Source of the DNA: Sandaracinobacteroides hominis
Lineage (GTDB): Bacteria > Pseudomonadota > Alphaproteobacteria > Sphingomonadales > Sphingomonadaceae
Reading direction: 5' to 3'
Assembly: GCF_016464365.1 (NCBI RefSeq)
Contig: NZ_JADCUC010000008.1
Span: 51,401 to 115,400 of the forward strand
DNA: 64,000 nt
Shown here: piece after piece, positions 24,682 through 33,923 of the stretch
Layout of the letters: every line of letters begins with the position of its first letter
Numbering within the stretch: the first letter of the stretch is position 1
The notes under the pieces: model-generated
Databases searched by the model: none
What the model was told of the DNA's origin: nothing
Seen by the model: only the letters and a program-made list of their open reading frames with translations
Translations under genes and position numbers: made by a program

Positions 24682-26874
24682 TCAGAAGCGGTATTCGCCA
24701 GTGATCGCGAAGGTGCGCGGCGGTCCGTAATAGCCGATGATGCTGTTGCCCAGCAGGGCGCCGGGGAAATTGTATCCGCCGACGCGGTAGCGCTCGTCGG
24801 TGAGGTTGCGGCTATGCAGGCCGACGGTGACGCGGTCGTTATCGGAGGTCCAGTTCAGCGATGCATCTACCAGAACGGTTGCGCCCTGATCCAGTGGCGA
24901 GGCGAACTCGAACATCTGCTGGGCCGACCGCAGCGCGACTGCCGGCGTGAAGCCGAGCCGGCCGCCACCGACATCTATCGACCAGGTCAGGTTGGCGTTG
25001 ATGACAAACTCGGGCGTGTTCTGGAAGGAGCGCTGATCCGACACGTCGACCGGCTCGTTGCCGCCGGCAATGTAGGTGAGGAACTCCTTGTAGTCGGCGT
25101 TGATATAGCCGAACGCCGCCACGAACTGCAGATTGTCGGTGGGAACGGCCCGGAGCTCGGCCTCGAAGCCATAGATGACGGCCTTGCCGGCATTGTCCAC
25201 CACCGAGACGACGGTGGCCCCCGACGGCGCCTGCACCGTTACCTGCTGGTCCTTGTAGTTCGAATAGAAGCCGGCGAGGTTGAGGAAGAGGCTGCGATCG
25301 AGGAACGCGCCCTTCATGCCCACTTCCCAGCTGTCGATCGTTTCCGGCTTGTAGCCGTTGACGGTGTTGGGGGTGAAGATCGCGTCGCCGCGCATGTCGA
25401 AGCCGCCCGATTTGAAGCCCTGCCCATAGCTGGCATAGAGGTTCAGGTCTTCGTTGGGCTGGTAGCTGATCGAGATCCGCGGCGTCAGCTTATCGAAGGT
25501 TGCATCGTTGGTGTAATCGGTGCGGGTGCGGAAGAAGATCGCGTTCGGATTGCCGAAATAGGGCGAGCGGATGCCGAGATAGTCCTCGCGCAGGACGGTC
25601 GCTTCCTTCTTGTCCTGCGTCCAGCGCAGGCCGGCCGAGATCCTCAGCTTGTCGGTGACGTCGAACGACAGGTCGCCGAAGAAGGCGATCGACTTCGTAT
25701 CGACCTGGCCGCCGGTGTAGGTAGTGAGGTTGGCGCCGCCCACGACAGTGTCGAAGGCGCCTTCGGCATGGCCGTCCAGATAATAGGCACCGACAACGCC
25801 CTGCAGGCGCTCGCCTTCATACAGTAGCTGCACTTCCTGGGTGAACTGGTTGTCGGCGTAGTAGGCGGGGATATCCAGCACCGGGCCGGGGGTGTTGTCG
25901 AAGTCGATCAGCGTATCGGTGCGGCCGTCGCGATAGGCGGTGATGGACTTCAGCGTGAACGCATCGCTGAGGGCGAATTCGCCCGTCAGGCTGACCCCCT
26001 GTGTCCAGACATAGTTGTCATCGCCGATGCCGGCGCGGGTGTCATAGACGCTCTTGGTGGGTTCGAAGGCGGGAAGGCCGAGATTGCCCTGCAGGCGGGT
26101 GCCGTGGCGGGGGTTGGAGCGGTCTTCGGTGCGGTCGCCGGCAACGCGGATGAAGATGTCGCCGTTGTCGAATTCTGCCGAGAGGCGGCCGGCCACGACG
26201 TCCTTGTCATACTGGTCGACGCCGGTGGTCAGATTCTCGCCGTAGCCGTCGCGCTGCGACCAGAGGAAGGCGCCGCCGACGGCAAAATTCTGCCCCAGCG
26301 GAACGGCGACCGTGCCCGACAGGTCGATCTGATTATAGCTGCCGTAGGCGCCGCGAACGGAGCCGCGGAATTCATCCCCGAGCTTCTTGGTGACATATTT
26401 CACGGCGCCGCCGATGGTGTTGCGGCCATAGAGCGTGCCTTGCGGGCCGCGCAGGATTTCCACGCGCTCCACTTCGAAGATGTCCAGCACGGCGCCCTGC
26501 GGGCGGGCGATATAGACGTCGTCGACATAGAGGCCGACGCCGGGCTCGAAGCCCCAGAGGGGATCCTGCTGGCCCACGCCGCGGATGAAGGCGATGAGCG
26601 TGGAGTTGGAGCCGCGCGCGACCTGCAGGGTGAGGTTGGGCGCCTGCCGCTGCAGCGCGGTGATGTCGGGCGCGCCCTGTGCAGCCAGCGTATCGCCGGA
26701 GAAGACCGAAACCGCGATCGGCACTTCCATCAGCGATTCGTCGCGGCGGCGGGCGGACACGATGATGTCGTCAGACACCCGCTCTTCCTCGGAGACGACC
26801 GGGGCGTCCTGCGCGATTGCCGGGAAGGCGATGCCAGCAGCGAGGGCGATCAGCGAAAGTTGTCTGAAATGCAT
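24682..26874 (-). CDS. TonB-dependent outer membrane receptor
   Basis: A 730-residue outer-membrane importer. A signal peptide (MHFRQLSLIALAAGIAFPAIA, cut near residue 21) precedes a TonB box-like DDIIVSARRR, a plug domain (about residues 50-165, with RGVGQQDP, VYIARPQGAVLDIF and ERVEILRGPQGTLYGRN) and the beta-barrel. The last residues end in Phe (GEYRF), as usual for barrel insertion. The ligand cannot be told from sequence. The gene is divergent from a TetR regulator across two palindromic operators; no other transport gene is nearby. Fur-type boxes were not seen ahead of it, so it may import something other than iron chelates. Confidence 0.93.
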   Translation of the reverse strand: MHFRQLSLIALAAGIAFPAIAQDAPVVSEEERVSDDIIVSARRRDESLMEVPIAVSVFSGDTLAAQGAPDITALQRQAPNLTLQVARGSNSTLIAFIRGVGQQDPLWGFEPGVGLYVDDVYIARPQGAVLDIFEVERVEILRGPQGTLYGRNTIGGAVKYVTKKLGDEFRGSVRGAYGSYNQIDLSGTVAVPLGQNFAVGGAFLWSQRDGYGENLTTGVDQYDKDVVAGRLSAEFDNGDIFIRVAGDRTEDRSNPRHGTRLQGNLGLPAFEPTKSVYDTRAGIGDDNYVWTQGVSLTGEFALSDAFTLKSITAYRDGRTDTLIDFDNTPGPVLDIPAYYADNQFTQEVQLLYEGERLQGVVGAYYLDGHAEGAFDTVVGGANLTTYTGGQVDTKSIAFFGDLSFDVTDKLRISAGLRWTQDKKEATVLREDYLGIRSPYFGNPNAIFFRTRTDYTNDATFDKLTPRISISYQPNEDLNLYASYGQGFKSGGFDMRGDAIFTPNTVNGYKPETIDSWEVGMKGAFLDRSLFLNLAGFYSNYKDQQVTVQAPSGATVVSVVDNAGKAVIYGFEAELRAVPTDNLQFVAAFGYINADYKEFLTYIAGGNEPVDVSDQRSFQNTPEFVINANLTWSIDVGGGRLGFTPAVALRSAQQMFEFASPLDQGATVLVDASLNWTSDNDRVTVGLHSRNLTDERYRVGGYNFPGALLGNSIIGYYGPPRTFAITGEYRF

Positions 26875-26972
26875 ATCTGTCTCCCAAGGGTCTGGCGCGT
26901 GGATACGCCATTGTGATTTGCCGCTTCCCGTTTCAGGCTTGCGGTTCAGTTGCCTACTGGCTTACTGAAACA

Positions 26973-27009
26973 TGAATCAAGATTCAACTTGAAAGCTGAA
27001 TCAGGTTCA
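26973..27009. promoter_or_regulatory. Pair of palindromic operators between receptor and TetR genes
   Basis: Two sites, TGAATCAAGATTCA (26973-26986, a perfect inverted repeat) and TGAATCAGGTTCA (26997-27009), have centres about 24 bp apart, close to the TetR start at 27030 and 99 bp from the receptor start. The position and symmetry fit a TetR-family operator controlling both genes. The half-sites also contain three GANTC sequences, the CcrM methylation target of alphaproteobacteria. Confidence 0.6.
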
Positions 27010-27029
27010 CAGGGGCTGGGAGAAAGACG

Positions 27030-27674
27030 TTGAGCGATGCATCCAGGACACAATCGGCCAGTACGAGGCCGGGCGGCGACACCACTGCCGTGCCGGCGCC
27101 CAAGACCGAGCGGGGTCGGCGGACGCTGAGGGGCCTTCTGGATGCGGCGGCGCAGGAATTCGGGGCGCGTGGTTTCCACGCCACCGGGATCACCGACATC
27201 ACCCGCCGGGCGGGCGTCGCGCTGGGCAGCTTCTACACCTATTTCGCCAGCAAGGAGGAGGTGTTCCGTGCTCTGGTCACCGACATGTCGGCGCAGGTGA
27301 AATCGCATGTGACCCCGCATGTGCTGGCAGCCCCCGATGCGCTGGCGCGGGAACATGCGGCGCTGGAGAGCTATCTGGATTTCGTGACCCGGCACCAGCT
27401 GATCTACCGCATCATCGACGAAGCGGAGTTCGTCGCGCCCGATGCCTATTCAGAGCATTACAAGACTACGGTTGCGCGTATTGCCGCCCGCCTGCAGGCG
27501 GGCGCAGAGCAGGGAGAAATGCGGCCGGATGTGGGGGAAGTGGAAGCCTGGGCGATTGCCGGAATGAACGTGTTCCTGGGCCTGCGCTATGGCGTGTGGG
27601 GGAATGGCGAGGACATGGCCGACATTGCGGCGCAGGCGAACAAGCTGGTGACGGACGGGTTGCGGGCGCGCTGA
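27030..27674 (+). CDS. TetR/AcrR family transcriptional regulator
   Basis: A 214-residue repressor. After a 25-residue flexible N-terminus comes the TetR helix-turn-helix: RRTLRGLLDAAAQEFGARG, ITDITRRAGVALGSFYTYF, SKEEVFRALV. The remaining 150 residues are the ligand-binding helical domain. The start is a TTG preceded by GGGAG; no ATG gives the full DNA-binding domain. It probably represses its own gene and the divergent receptor. Convergent with the thioesterase; the stop codons are directly adjacent. The inducer is not known; the thioesterase next door makes a fatty-acid-like signal conceivable. Confidence 0.9.
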   Translation: MSDASRTQSASTRPGGDTTAVPAPKTERGRRTLRGLLDAAAQEFGARGFHATGITDITRRAGVALGSFYTYFASKEEVFRALVTDMSAQVKSHVTPHVLAAPDALAREHAALESYLDFVTRHQLIYRIIDEAEFVAPDAYSEHYKTTVARIAARLQAGAEQGEMRPDVGEVEAWAIAGMNVFLGLRYGVWGNGEDMADIAAQANKLVTDGLRAR

Positions 27675-28055
27675 TCAGGGGAGGAAGCGGGCAGCGAGAT
27701 CGCGCGCGATGCGGGCGGGGCGCCGCGTGTCGGTGTCGATGCAGCACCAGCTGGATTTCACCTCGGCGAGCACGGTGTCTCCACGCTGGATGAGCGTGGT
27801 GAAGAAGGCGCGGGAGCCCTGGACGCCGGTGGCGAGCACTTCGGCCAGCACTTCATCGTCGAGGAAGGCAGGGGCGCGGTAGGTAATTTCGTGCTTCAGG
27901 GCCACCCAGAGGTGCCGGGCGACGGCTTCGCTCGGCGCGATCCGCTGCCAATAGTCGATCACGGCATCCTGCACCCAGCGCAGATAGACTGCGTTGTTGA
28001 CATGGCCCATGAAGTCGATGTCGGCAGGGTCGATACGGATGCTGTGCGAATGCAT
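27675..28055 (-). CDS. Acyl-CoA thioesterase, hotdog fold (4-HBT/YbgC-FadM type)
   Basis: A 126-residue hotdog-fold enzyme. The signature IDPADIDFMGHVNNAVYLRW near the N-terminus holds the catalytic Asp-His area of the 4-hydroxybenzoyl-CoA thioesterase family; LWVALKHEITYRAPAFLDDE and SSWCCIDTDTRRP follow. It hydrolyses acyl-CoA thioesters; chain preference is unknown. I chose the start at 28055 (MHSHSIRI), the usual N-terminus of the family. It lies downstream of the D-amino-acid transaminase gene on the same strand with about 60 bp between. Confidence 0.87.
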   Translation of the reverse strand: MHSHSIRIDPADIDFMGHVNNAVYLRWVQDAVIDYWQRIAPSEAVARHLWVALKHEITYRAPAFLDDEVLAEVLATGVQGSRAFFTTLIQRGDTVLAEVKSSWCCIDTDTRRPARIARDLAARFLP

Positions 28056-28115
28056 TTCAGCACTGTATCGTGGGCTGGTGCGATTGCACAAGCTGTTGGC
28101 CGCCCATGCGGCGAC

Positions 28116-28982
28116 TCATCCTGACCAGCCGGTCTGCCGGCGCACCTCCGCCCAGACGAGCGCGCCGAGCCGAGCCGAGATCGGGCCGGGGCTGCCGCTA
28201 CCGATGGGCGCCGAATCCAGCCGGACGATGGGGAGGATCGGCGCCGTCGTCGAGGTGAGGAACAGTTCCGGCGCGGCGCGGGCTTCTTCCAGCGTGAAGG
28301 GGCGCTCCACCACCGTCATCTGCGCCTCGCGGGCGAGGCCGAGCAGGGTGTCGCGCGCGATCCCCGGCAGGATCCGGGCTGAAATCGGGTGGGTAACGAT
28401 CGCTCCGGCGGAGTCGACCATGTAGATGTTGGTGGAGCCGCCTTCGGTGACGTGGCCGTCTTTCACAAACACCGCCTCGAAGGCGCCGGCCAGCCTGGCT
28501 TCCTGCTTTGCCAGCACCGCGGGCAGCAGGCCCGTCGTCTTCAGGTCGCAACGGTCCCAGCGCTGATCGGGCAGGCTGATCGCGGCGACGCCCGTATCGA
28601 GCTGGGGCAGGCGCTGGCGGATATCGAAGCGGCGGACGGTCATCACCAGCGTCGGCTCGATGCCGGCCGGGAAGCCGTGATCGCGTTTTCCGGCACCGCG
28701 CGTGACCTGGATATAGAGGAGGCCGTCGGCGAAGCGGCTTCTGTGCACGAGACGGCCTGCGATGGCCGAGAGCGCCCGATCTGCTGCCAGCCCTTCGATA
28801 TGGAGGGCGGCGAGGCCCCGCCGCAGCCGCCAGAGATGCTTGTCCCAGTCGAGGAAGCGACCGTTCAGGAAAGCGATCACTTCATAGATGCCATCGGCGA
28901 ACTGGAAGCCCCTGTCCTCCACCGACACAGCAGCGTCGCTGACGGGGAGATAGCGGCCATGGGCGTAAGCAAGTGCGGGCAT
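28116..28982 (-). CDS. D-amino-acid transaminase (PLP fold type IV)
   Basis: A 288-residue class IV aminotransferase. RGFQFADGIYEVI (residues 24-36) is the classic active-site loop of D-alanine transaminases. The Schiff-base lysine is Lys148 in CDLKTTGLLP, and Glu180 in VTEGGSTNIY contacts the pyridine nitrogen. SARILPGIARDTLLGLA binds the cofactor phosphate. D-amino-acid transaminases supply D-Ala or D-Glu for the cell wall. Branched-chain transaminase is the main alternative, but the loop sequence favours the D-specific group. The gene starts close to a divergent lipoprotein gene. Confidence 0.88.
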   Translation of the reverse strand: MPALAYAHGRYLPVSDAAVSVEDRGFQFADGIYEVIAFLNGRFLDWDKHLWRLRRGLAALHIEGLAADRALSAIAGRLVHRSRFADGLLYIQVTRGAGKRDHGFPAGIEPTLVMTVRRFDIRQRLPQLDTGVAAISLPDQRWDRCDLKTTGLLPAVLAKQEARLAGAFEAVFVKDGHVTEGGSTNIYMVDSAGAIVTHPISARILPGIARDTLLGLAREAQMTVVERPFTLEEARAAPELFLTSTTAPILPIVRLDSAPIGSGSPGPISARLGALVWAEVRRQTGWSG

Positions 28983-29069
28983 GGCCGCCCGATAGGCGAA
29001 CTCTGCTTGCTTGCCAAATCGTTAACGGAAGCGCATTCTTTTCGCCGGGTGCAATGGGGAGGCGGTTCG

Positions 29070-29381
29070 ATGCGCCATGCTGTCGTGCTTGCGGCCAGCC
29101 TTGCACTCAGCGGCTGTGCCTATCACCGGCTTACCGTTCCGGTGCCCGATCCGGCCGACCAGAGCTATCACCGCATTCACTCCTCGGCGTTTGGCTGGGG
29201 GGCATTCGAGCAGCAGACCGTTGCCAGCCTGTGCCCGACCAATCTGCTGGCCGAAGTGCGGGTGCGGACGTCGCTCGGCCAATCGCTGGCGACGGTGCTG
29301 ACACTGGGGGCGTGGCAGCCGGCGACGATCGAATATCGTTGCTCGAAAGCGCCGCTCGGCGAGGGAAAGATCGACCCGTAG
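29070..29381 (+). CDS. Small Bor-like lipoprotein
   Basis: A 103-residue protein read from ATG at 29070, which follows GGGGAGGCGG. The signal peptide ends in the lipobox ASLALSGC, so it should be lipidated at Cys16 or nearby. The C-terminal VLTLGAWQPATIEYRC resembles the end of the phage-derived Bor lipoprotein family, in which a TLGIYTP-type strand is common. No function is assigned. The FAD oxidoreductase starts 30 bp downstream, so they may share a transcript. Confidence 0.7.
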   Translation: MRHAVVLAASLALSGCAYHRLTVPVPDPADQSYHRIHSSAFGWGAFEQQTVASLCPTNLLAEVRVRTSLGQSLATVLTLGAWQPATIEYRCSKAPLGEGKIDP

Positions 29382-29411
29382 GACGTGAACTCCTAAACTG
29401 GAGGCGTTTTG

Positions 29412-30941
29412 ATGGCCCGAACGATCTTCCATGACGAGCAGCGCTGGACCAACTGGCACCTGTCTGTGCGGGATGTGCCCATTGCCGGGCGCTTCGAGAT
29501 TCTGAACGGCTCGGGTGCGGCCTCGCTGGCGGGGATGAAGGAGACGGCAGCGGAGATCCAGAAGCTGATCGGACGCGCCATTGCCGAGCGGCGGCGGCTT
29601 CGGGCGCAGGGAGCGGCCTGGTCGTTTTCGGAAGCGCCTGCGGTGCCGGGCGGCTGGTGCCTGGCGACCGGCTACGCCAACTGGATCTTCCCGCTGCCGG
29701 AAACGCATGTGGTGGCGGAATTTGCCGGCGACCGGACGGGGTTTTTCCTGGCGCAGATGGGCGTTGCCGTGGGGGCGTTCAATCGGTTCGTGGAGGCACG
29801 CGGAAGGTCTTTGCGCACCAGCGGCGCCTCCAACGGGCAAACCTTTGCCGGCGCGATGTCCACCGGCACGCACGGATCGGCGGTGGACCTGCCCGCCATC
29901 CAGAGCCAGATCGTCGGCTTCCAGCTGATCCCCTCGCCCGACCTGAACCTGTGGATCGAACCTGCCAGCCGTCCGGTCACCGACGGGCGCATGGCGGATG
30001 CGATGGGGGCGACCGTGGTGCGCGACGACCGCCTGTTTGCGGCGGCTCTGGTGGGGCTGGGCGCGTTCGGTGTCGTGCACAGCGTGCTGATCGAGACGCG
30101 CCCGATCTTCCTGCTGGAAAGCTGGCGGCAGCGCATTCCGTTCAGCGATGGCGTGCGCAGGGCGATGACCGGCGGCGGCTTTGACAGCGTCGACCTGCCG
30201 GGGCCGGATGTGGCGGGTGGGCGGCCCTATTTCTTCCAGTCGGTCGTCAACAGCCATATCGACAAGGGCTTTGCCTATGTGACCGCCGGCTATGAGCGGC
30301 CCTGGGATCCGGGCCACGCGCTTAGCTATGATCTCACCAACAAGCGGGCGCCGGGCTATAATCTGGGTGTTGTCGTGGCCAACATCCTGGATGCCGCGCC
30401 CGGTCTGACGCCGCCCATCACAAAGCTGGTGCTGCAGGATCAGCTGAAGCCCATGCTGGGAAAGACAGGGAGCTGGGGGCAGAGTTTCAACTTCACCACG
30501 CCGCGTGCGGGGACTGCGGGCGCCTCCATTGCCGTGCCGGTGGAGCGGTCGCTGGAAGCGCTGGACATCGCGCAGCGGGCGCTGGCACGGACGGGGAAGG
30601 CACCGCTGGCCTTCGCCTGCCGCTATGGGGTGAAATCACCGGGATTGCTTGCATTTGTGCGGCATCCACGCACCTGCATCCTCGATCTGGACGGCCTGAA
30701 TTCCGACAGGGCACGGGCGGCGATGCGCGCCGTGCTGCTGGATATCCGCGCCGCGGGGATCCCGAATGCCGAGCATTGGGGCAAGATGAACGAGCTGACG
30801 GCCGCCAGCGTGCGGGACAGCTATGGCGCCGATCTGGAAAGCTGGATTGCGGCGCGCACCGAGCTTTTGGGGCGGGAGACGGAATATGTCTTCGGCTCGG
30901 CCTTCCTCGATCGGCTGGGGATGACGAACCCGAACTGGTAG
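29412..30941 (+). CDS. FAD-binding (PCMH-type) oxidoreductase
   Basis: A 509-residue flavoprotein. The N-terminal part has the FAD-binding PCMH layout: RRRLRAQGAAWSFSEAPAVP, then TSGASNGQTFAGAMSTGTHG (about residues 138-157), the stretch that contacts the pyrophosphate and isoalloxazine. This pattern is close to sugar-lactone oxidases such as L-gulono- or D-arabinono-lactone oxidase. The C-terminal HWGKMNEL also recalls the HWGK motif of that group. Substrate unknown. The start is the ATG after GGAGGCGTTTTG. The photolyase starts 14 bp after the stop. Confidence 0.85.
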   Translation: MARTIFHDEQRWTNWHLSVRDVPIAGRFEILNGSGAASLAGMKETAAEIQKLIGRAIAERRRLRAQGAAWSFSEAPAVPGGWCLATGYANWIFPLPETHVVAEFAGDRTGFFLAQMGVAVGAFNRFVEARGRSLRTSGASNGQTFAGAMSTGTHGSAVDLPAIQSQIVGFQLIPSPDLNLWIEPASRPVTDGRMADAMGATVVRDDRLFAAALVGLGAFGVVHSVLIETRPIFLLESWRQRIPFSDGVRRAMTGGGFDSVDLPGPDVAGGRPYFFQSVVNSHIDKGFAYVTAGYERPWDPGHALSYDLTNKRAPGYNLGVVVANILDAAPGLTPPITKLVLQDQLKPMLGKTGSWGQSFNFTTPRAGTAGASIAVPVERSLEALDIAQRALARTGKAPLAFACRYGVKSPGLLAFVRHPRTCILDLDGLNSDRARAAMRAVLLDIRAAGIPNAEHWGKMNELTAASVRDSYGADLESWIAARTELLGRETEYVFGSAFLDRLGMTNPNW

Positions 30942-30955
30942 TCCAGACAGGCGGG

Positions 30956-32320
30956 ATGGCTGCACCACAGATCGTCTGGTTTCGCAACGACCTTCGCCTT
31001 TCGGATCAGGCGGCTTTGCGGGCTGCGGCGGAGGCGGGGCCGATCGTTCCGGTGTTTGTGCTGGACGAGGAATCGCCGGATATCCGGCCCATGGGCGGCG
31101 CATCCCGCTGGTGGCTGCACCATAGCCTTTCGGCGCTGGATGCCAGCTTGCGGAAGCGCGGCGGGCGGCTGTTGCTGTTGCGGGGGCGGGCGGCGGCGCT
31201 GCTGGCGCAGCTTGCCGAGCGAATCGGCGCCGGCGCCGTCCATGCTATCCAGCAGGCCGAGCCCTGGTGGCCGGGCCTTGAGGCGGAGGTCCCGCGGCTT
31301 CAGCTCCACCTTGGGCAGACTCTTGTTCCGCCCGGGCTTTTGCACACGAAGACAGGTGGAAGGTTTCGCGTCTTCACGCCCTTTTGGCGGGCGTTGAACG
31401 AATGGGGTGACCCGCCGCTGCCCGCTCCGGCACCTGCGGAGCTGGTTTTTGCGCCGCTGCCGGACGGAGAAGCGCTGGCCGACTGGGAACTGTTGCCATC
31501 GCATCCGAACTGGGCGTCGGGGTTTGGCGACTGGACCCCGGGCGAAGCCGGGGCGCTGGGCATGCTGGAGGATTTTCTGCCTCGGCTGCGCGGATATGCC
31601 GTTGCCCGGGATTTTCCCTCGCAGGAGGGGACATCCCGCCTGTCGCCGCACCTGCATTTCGGAGAGATCTCGCCGGCCCAGGCCTGGCATGCAGCGCTTG
31701 CCCATGCCGGGCCAGATGCGGAGGCCTGGCTTCGCCAGCTGGCGTGGCGCGATTTTGCGCAGGAGACGCTGGGGCAGTTTCCGGACACGGCGAGCCGCGC
31801 CCATCGCGACGAGTTCGAGCGGATGCCGTGGACGGAGGTGACGAGCAAGGAGGGCGCCGCGCAGCTGGCGGCCTGGCAGTGCGGGCGGACTGGCTATCCG
31901 CTGGTCGATGCCGGGATGCGCCAGCTTTGGGAGACGGGGTGGATGCACAACCGGGTGCGGATGGTGGCGGCCAGCTTCCTTGCCAAGCATCTGCTGATCG
32001 ACTGGCGACATGGCGAGCGCTGGTTCTGGGACACGCTGGTGGATGCCGACCTCGCCAACAATGGCATGGGCTGGCAGTGGGTGATGGGCTCGGGCGTGGA
32101 CAGCGCGCCCTACTTCCGGATTTTCGCGCCACTGCGGCAAAGCGCGAAGTTCGATGCGGCGGGCTATATTCGCCGCTGGGTGCCAGAGCTTGCCGGGTTT
32201 GAGGACGGCGCCATGCATGGGCCGTTTCCCGACGGCCCGAACGGCTATCCGCCGCCGATCATCGCGCATGGGTTCGCCAGAGAGCGGGCGCTGGCGGCCT
32301 ATGCGAAGTTGAAGGCCTAA
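30956..32320 (+). CDS. phrB: Deoxyribodipyrimidine photolyase (cryptochrome/photolyase family)
   Basis: A 454-residue flavoenzyme that uses blue light to split pyrimidine dimers. The N-terminal Rossmann-like antenna domain starts IVWFRNDLRLSDQAAL. The FAD domain contains RLSPHLHFGEISP, LAWRDFAQETL, QCGRTGYPLVDAGMRQLW, GWMHNRVRMVAASFLAKHLL and ADLANNGMGWQWVMGSG, all hallmark blocks of class I CPD photolyases. The stop overlaps by 4 bp with the convergent sugar transferase. Cryptochrome function cannot be excluded by sequence, but the repair-type motifs are complete. Confidence 0.94.
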   Translation: MAAPQIVWFRNDLRLSDQAALRAAAEAGPIVPVFVLDEESPDIRPMGGASRWWLHHSLSALDASLRKRGGRLLLLRGRAAALLAQLAERIGAGAVHAIQQAEPWWPGLEAEVPRLQLHLGQTLVPPGLLHTKTGGRFRVFTPFWRALNEWGDPPLPAPAPAELVFAPLPDGEALADWELLPSHPNWASGFGDWTPGEAGALGMLEDFLPRLRGYAVARDFPSQEGTSRLSPHLHFGEISPAQAWHAALAHAGPDAEAWLRQLAWRDFAQETLGQFPDTASRAHRDEFERMPWTEVTSKEGAAQLAAWQCGRTGYPLVDAGMRQLWETGWMHNRVRMVAASFLAKHLLIDWRHGERWFWDTLVDADLANNGMGWQWVMGSGVDSAPYFRIFAPLRQSAKFDAAGYIRRWVPELAGFEDGAMHGPFPDGPNGYPPPIIAHGFARERALAAYAKLKA

Positions 32321-33786
32321 AAGGCGTTCTTTGGGAAAAGCACGGCGAGCACCGTGCGCAGCAGGATGTAAATGTCGAACGGCACCGACCAGTTCTCGAT
32401 ATAGTAGAGGTCATATTCGAGGCGCTTCACCAGCTTGTCCTCGGTGTCCGTCTCGCCGCGCCAGCCGCACACCTGCGCCCAACCGGTGATGCCGGGCTTT
32501 ACCTTGTGTCGAGCGGCGTAGGTCTGCACGACCTCGTTGAAGAGCCGGCCTGCCGCCCGGGTGGACGGTGCGTGCGGCCGCGGCCCCACCAGCGACATGT
32601 CGCCCTTCATGACGTTGAACAGCTGCGGCAGTTCGTCGATCGAGGTTGCGCGGATGATCCTGCCGACGCGCGTGACGCGCTTGTCGTCACGGGTGGCCTG
32701 TTGGATTCCGTCGGTCTGCCCCATTTCGTGGGTCATCGAACGGAATTTCAGCACGTCGAATCGCTGGTTATTGAACCCCTCGCGCGGCTGCCGGAAGAAG
32801 ATGGGGCCCGGTGAATCGAGCTTCACAGCGATTGCCGCCAGCAGCATGACCGGCCAGATGAAGAACAGGATGATGCCGGTGAAGAGCAGGTCCTCGGCGC
32901 GTTTCACGATGGCGTCGGTGCCGGAAATCGGCCGCTCGAACAGCGTGATCACCGGCATATCGCCCAGCAGCACCAGCGGGCGATGGGCGAAGGCGAAGTT
33001 TGCGAGATCGGGCGCCAGCCGGATCCGAACCGGCGTCAGCGCCAGCTTCTGCACGACCTGCTGGATTCGCGCCTCTGCAGACCATGGGAGCGCCACGATA
33101 ACCTGATCGATCAGCCCGTCGCGGATCATGGCGACAAGATCCTCGGATGTTCCGAACACCGGCAGATCGTCGACGATAACCGGGACGCGGCCATCGCGTC
33201 GGTCGTCGAAGAAGCCGACCAGGCTGATCGTCAGCTTGCTGTTGCCGCGGATATAGTGCGCCAGCTTCTGGCCTTGTGCTGCGGCGCCATAGATCGCCAC
33301 GCGGCTGTTGAAGATGCCCTGCCCTTTCAGCCGTCGGATCCACAAGGTCATCGCCGCGCGGGAACCGGCCAGCATCACGGCTGCCGTTACGAACCAGGTC
33401 AGTGCCCAGCCGCGCGAGAAATCTTCGGAGACCTTCAGCAGGAAGCCGATGGTGACCAGGAACAGCCCGGTTACCACCCACGACGCCAGCACCCTTTGCC
33501 ATGCGACGCGCAGCGAGAAATGCGAATCCACGTCGTAGGTGCCCATGATCTCGGCAACGAGCGCAAAGATCAGTGCACCGGCGAGCATCGAACGGCCGTA
33601 GATGGCGGCATGCCCGGCGCCGACGATCTCTGCCCACAAGGAAAGCGAAACCACGCCAGCCAGGATGACGGTGAGGAATTCGACGACCCTGACCGCAAAC
33701 ACGACAAGATCGATCGGCACGGTGGTATGCCCGTGCCCTACCTCGCCCGCGGCCTGCGGCCTGCCCCTGCCGTCCATGTCGTTCAT
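32317..33786 (-). CDS. Undecaprenyl-phosphate sugar phosphotransferase (WcaJ/GumD type)
   Basis: A 489-residue polyprenol-phosphate hexose-1-phosphate transferase. Four N-terminal membrane helices, a central CoA-binding-like domain (RVAIYGAAAQGQKLAHYI) and a further helix precede the catalytic Bac_transf domain, with KFRSM, TSIDELPQLFNVMKGDMSLVGPRP and KPGITGWAQVCGWRGETDT. It moves a sugar-1-phosphate, typically glucose, from UDP-sugar to the lipid carrier, the first step of exopolysaccharide repeat synthesis. Sphingan-producing strains have a gene of this type (spsB/gelB). It is divergent from the small XrtV accessory gene. Confidence 0.92.
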   Translation of the reverse strand: MNDMDGRGRPQAAGEVGHGHTTVPIDLVVFAVRVVEFLTVILAGVVSLSLWAEIVGAGHAAIYGRSMLAGALIFALVAEIMGTYDVDSHFSLRVAWQRVLASWVVTGLFLVTIGFLLKVSEDFSRGWALTWFVTAAVMLAGSRAAMTLWIRRLKGQGIFNSRVAIYGAAAQGQKLAHYIRGNSKLTISLVGFFDDRRDGRVPVIVDDLPVFGTSEDLVAMIRDGLIDQVIVALPWSAEARIQQVVQKLALTPVRIRLAPDLANFAFAHRPLVLLGDMPVITLFERPISGTDAIVKRAEDLLFTGIILFFIWPVMLLAAIAVKLDSPGPIFFRQPREGFNNQRFDVLKFRSMTHEMGQTDGIQQATRDDKRVTRVGRIIRATSIDELPQLFNVMKGDMSLVGPRPHAPSTRAAGRLFNEVVQTYAARHKVKPGITGWAQVCGWRGETDTEDKLVKRLEYDLYYIENWSVPFDIYILLRTVLAVLFPKNAF

Positions 33787-33923
33787 GCCGCCAGCCGGCC
33801 AAATCGACGGCGCAAGCGCCGTTCATCATCTTCGGCATCTTGCGAATGGCCGAATACCCATGCAAGGCTCTGCCCCGCCGGCAGTGTAGCGGACGCCGGA
33901 TTCCGGAGGGGGAGTGGTGGCGT

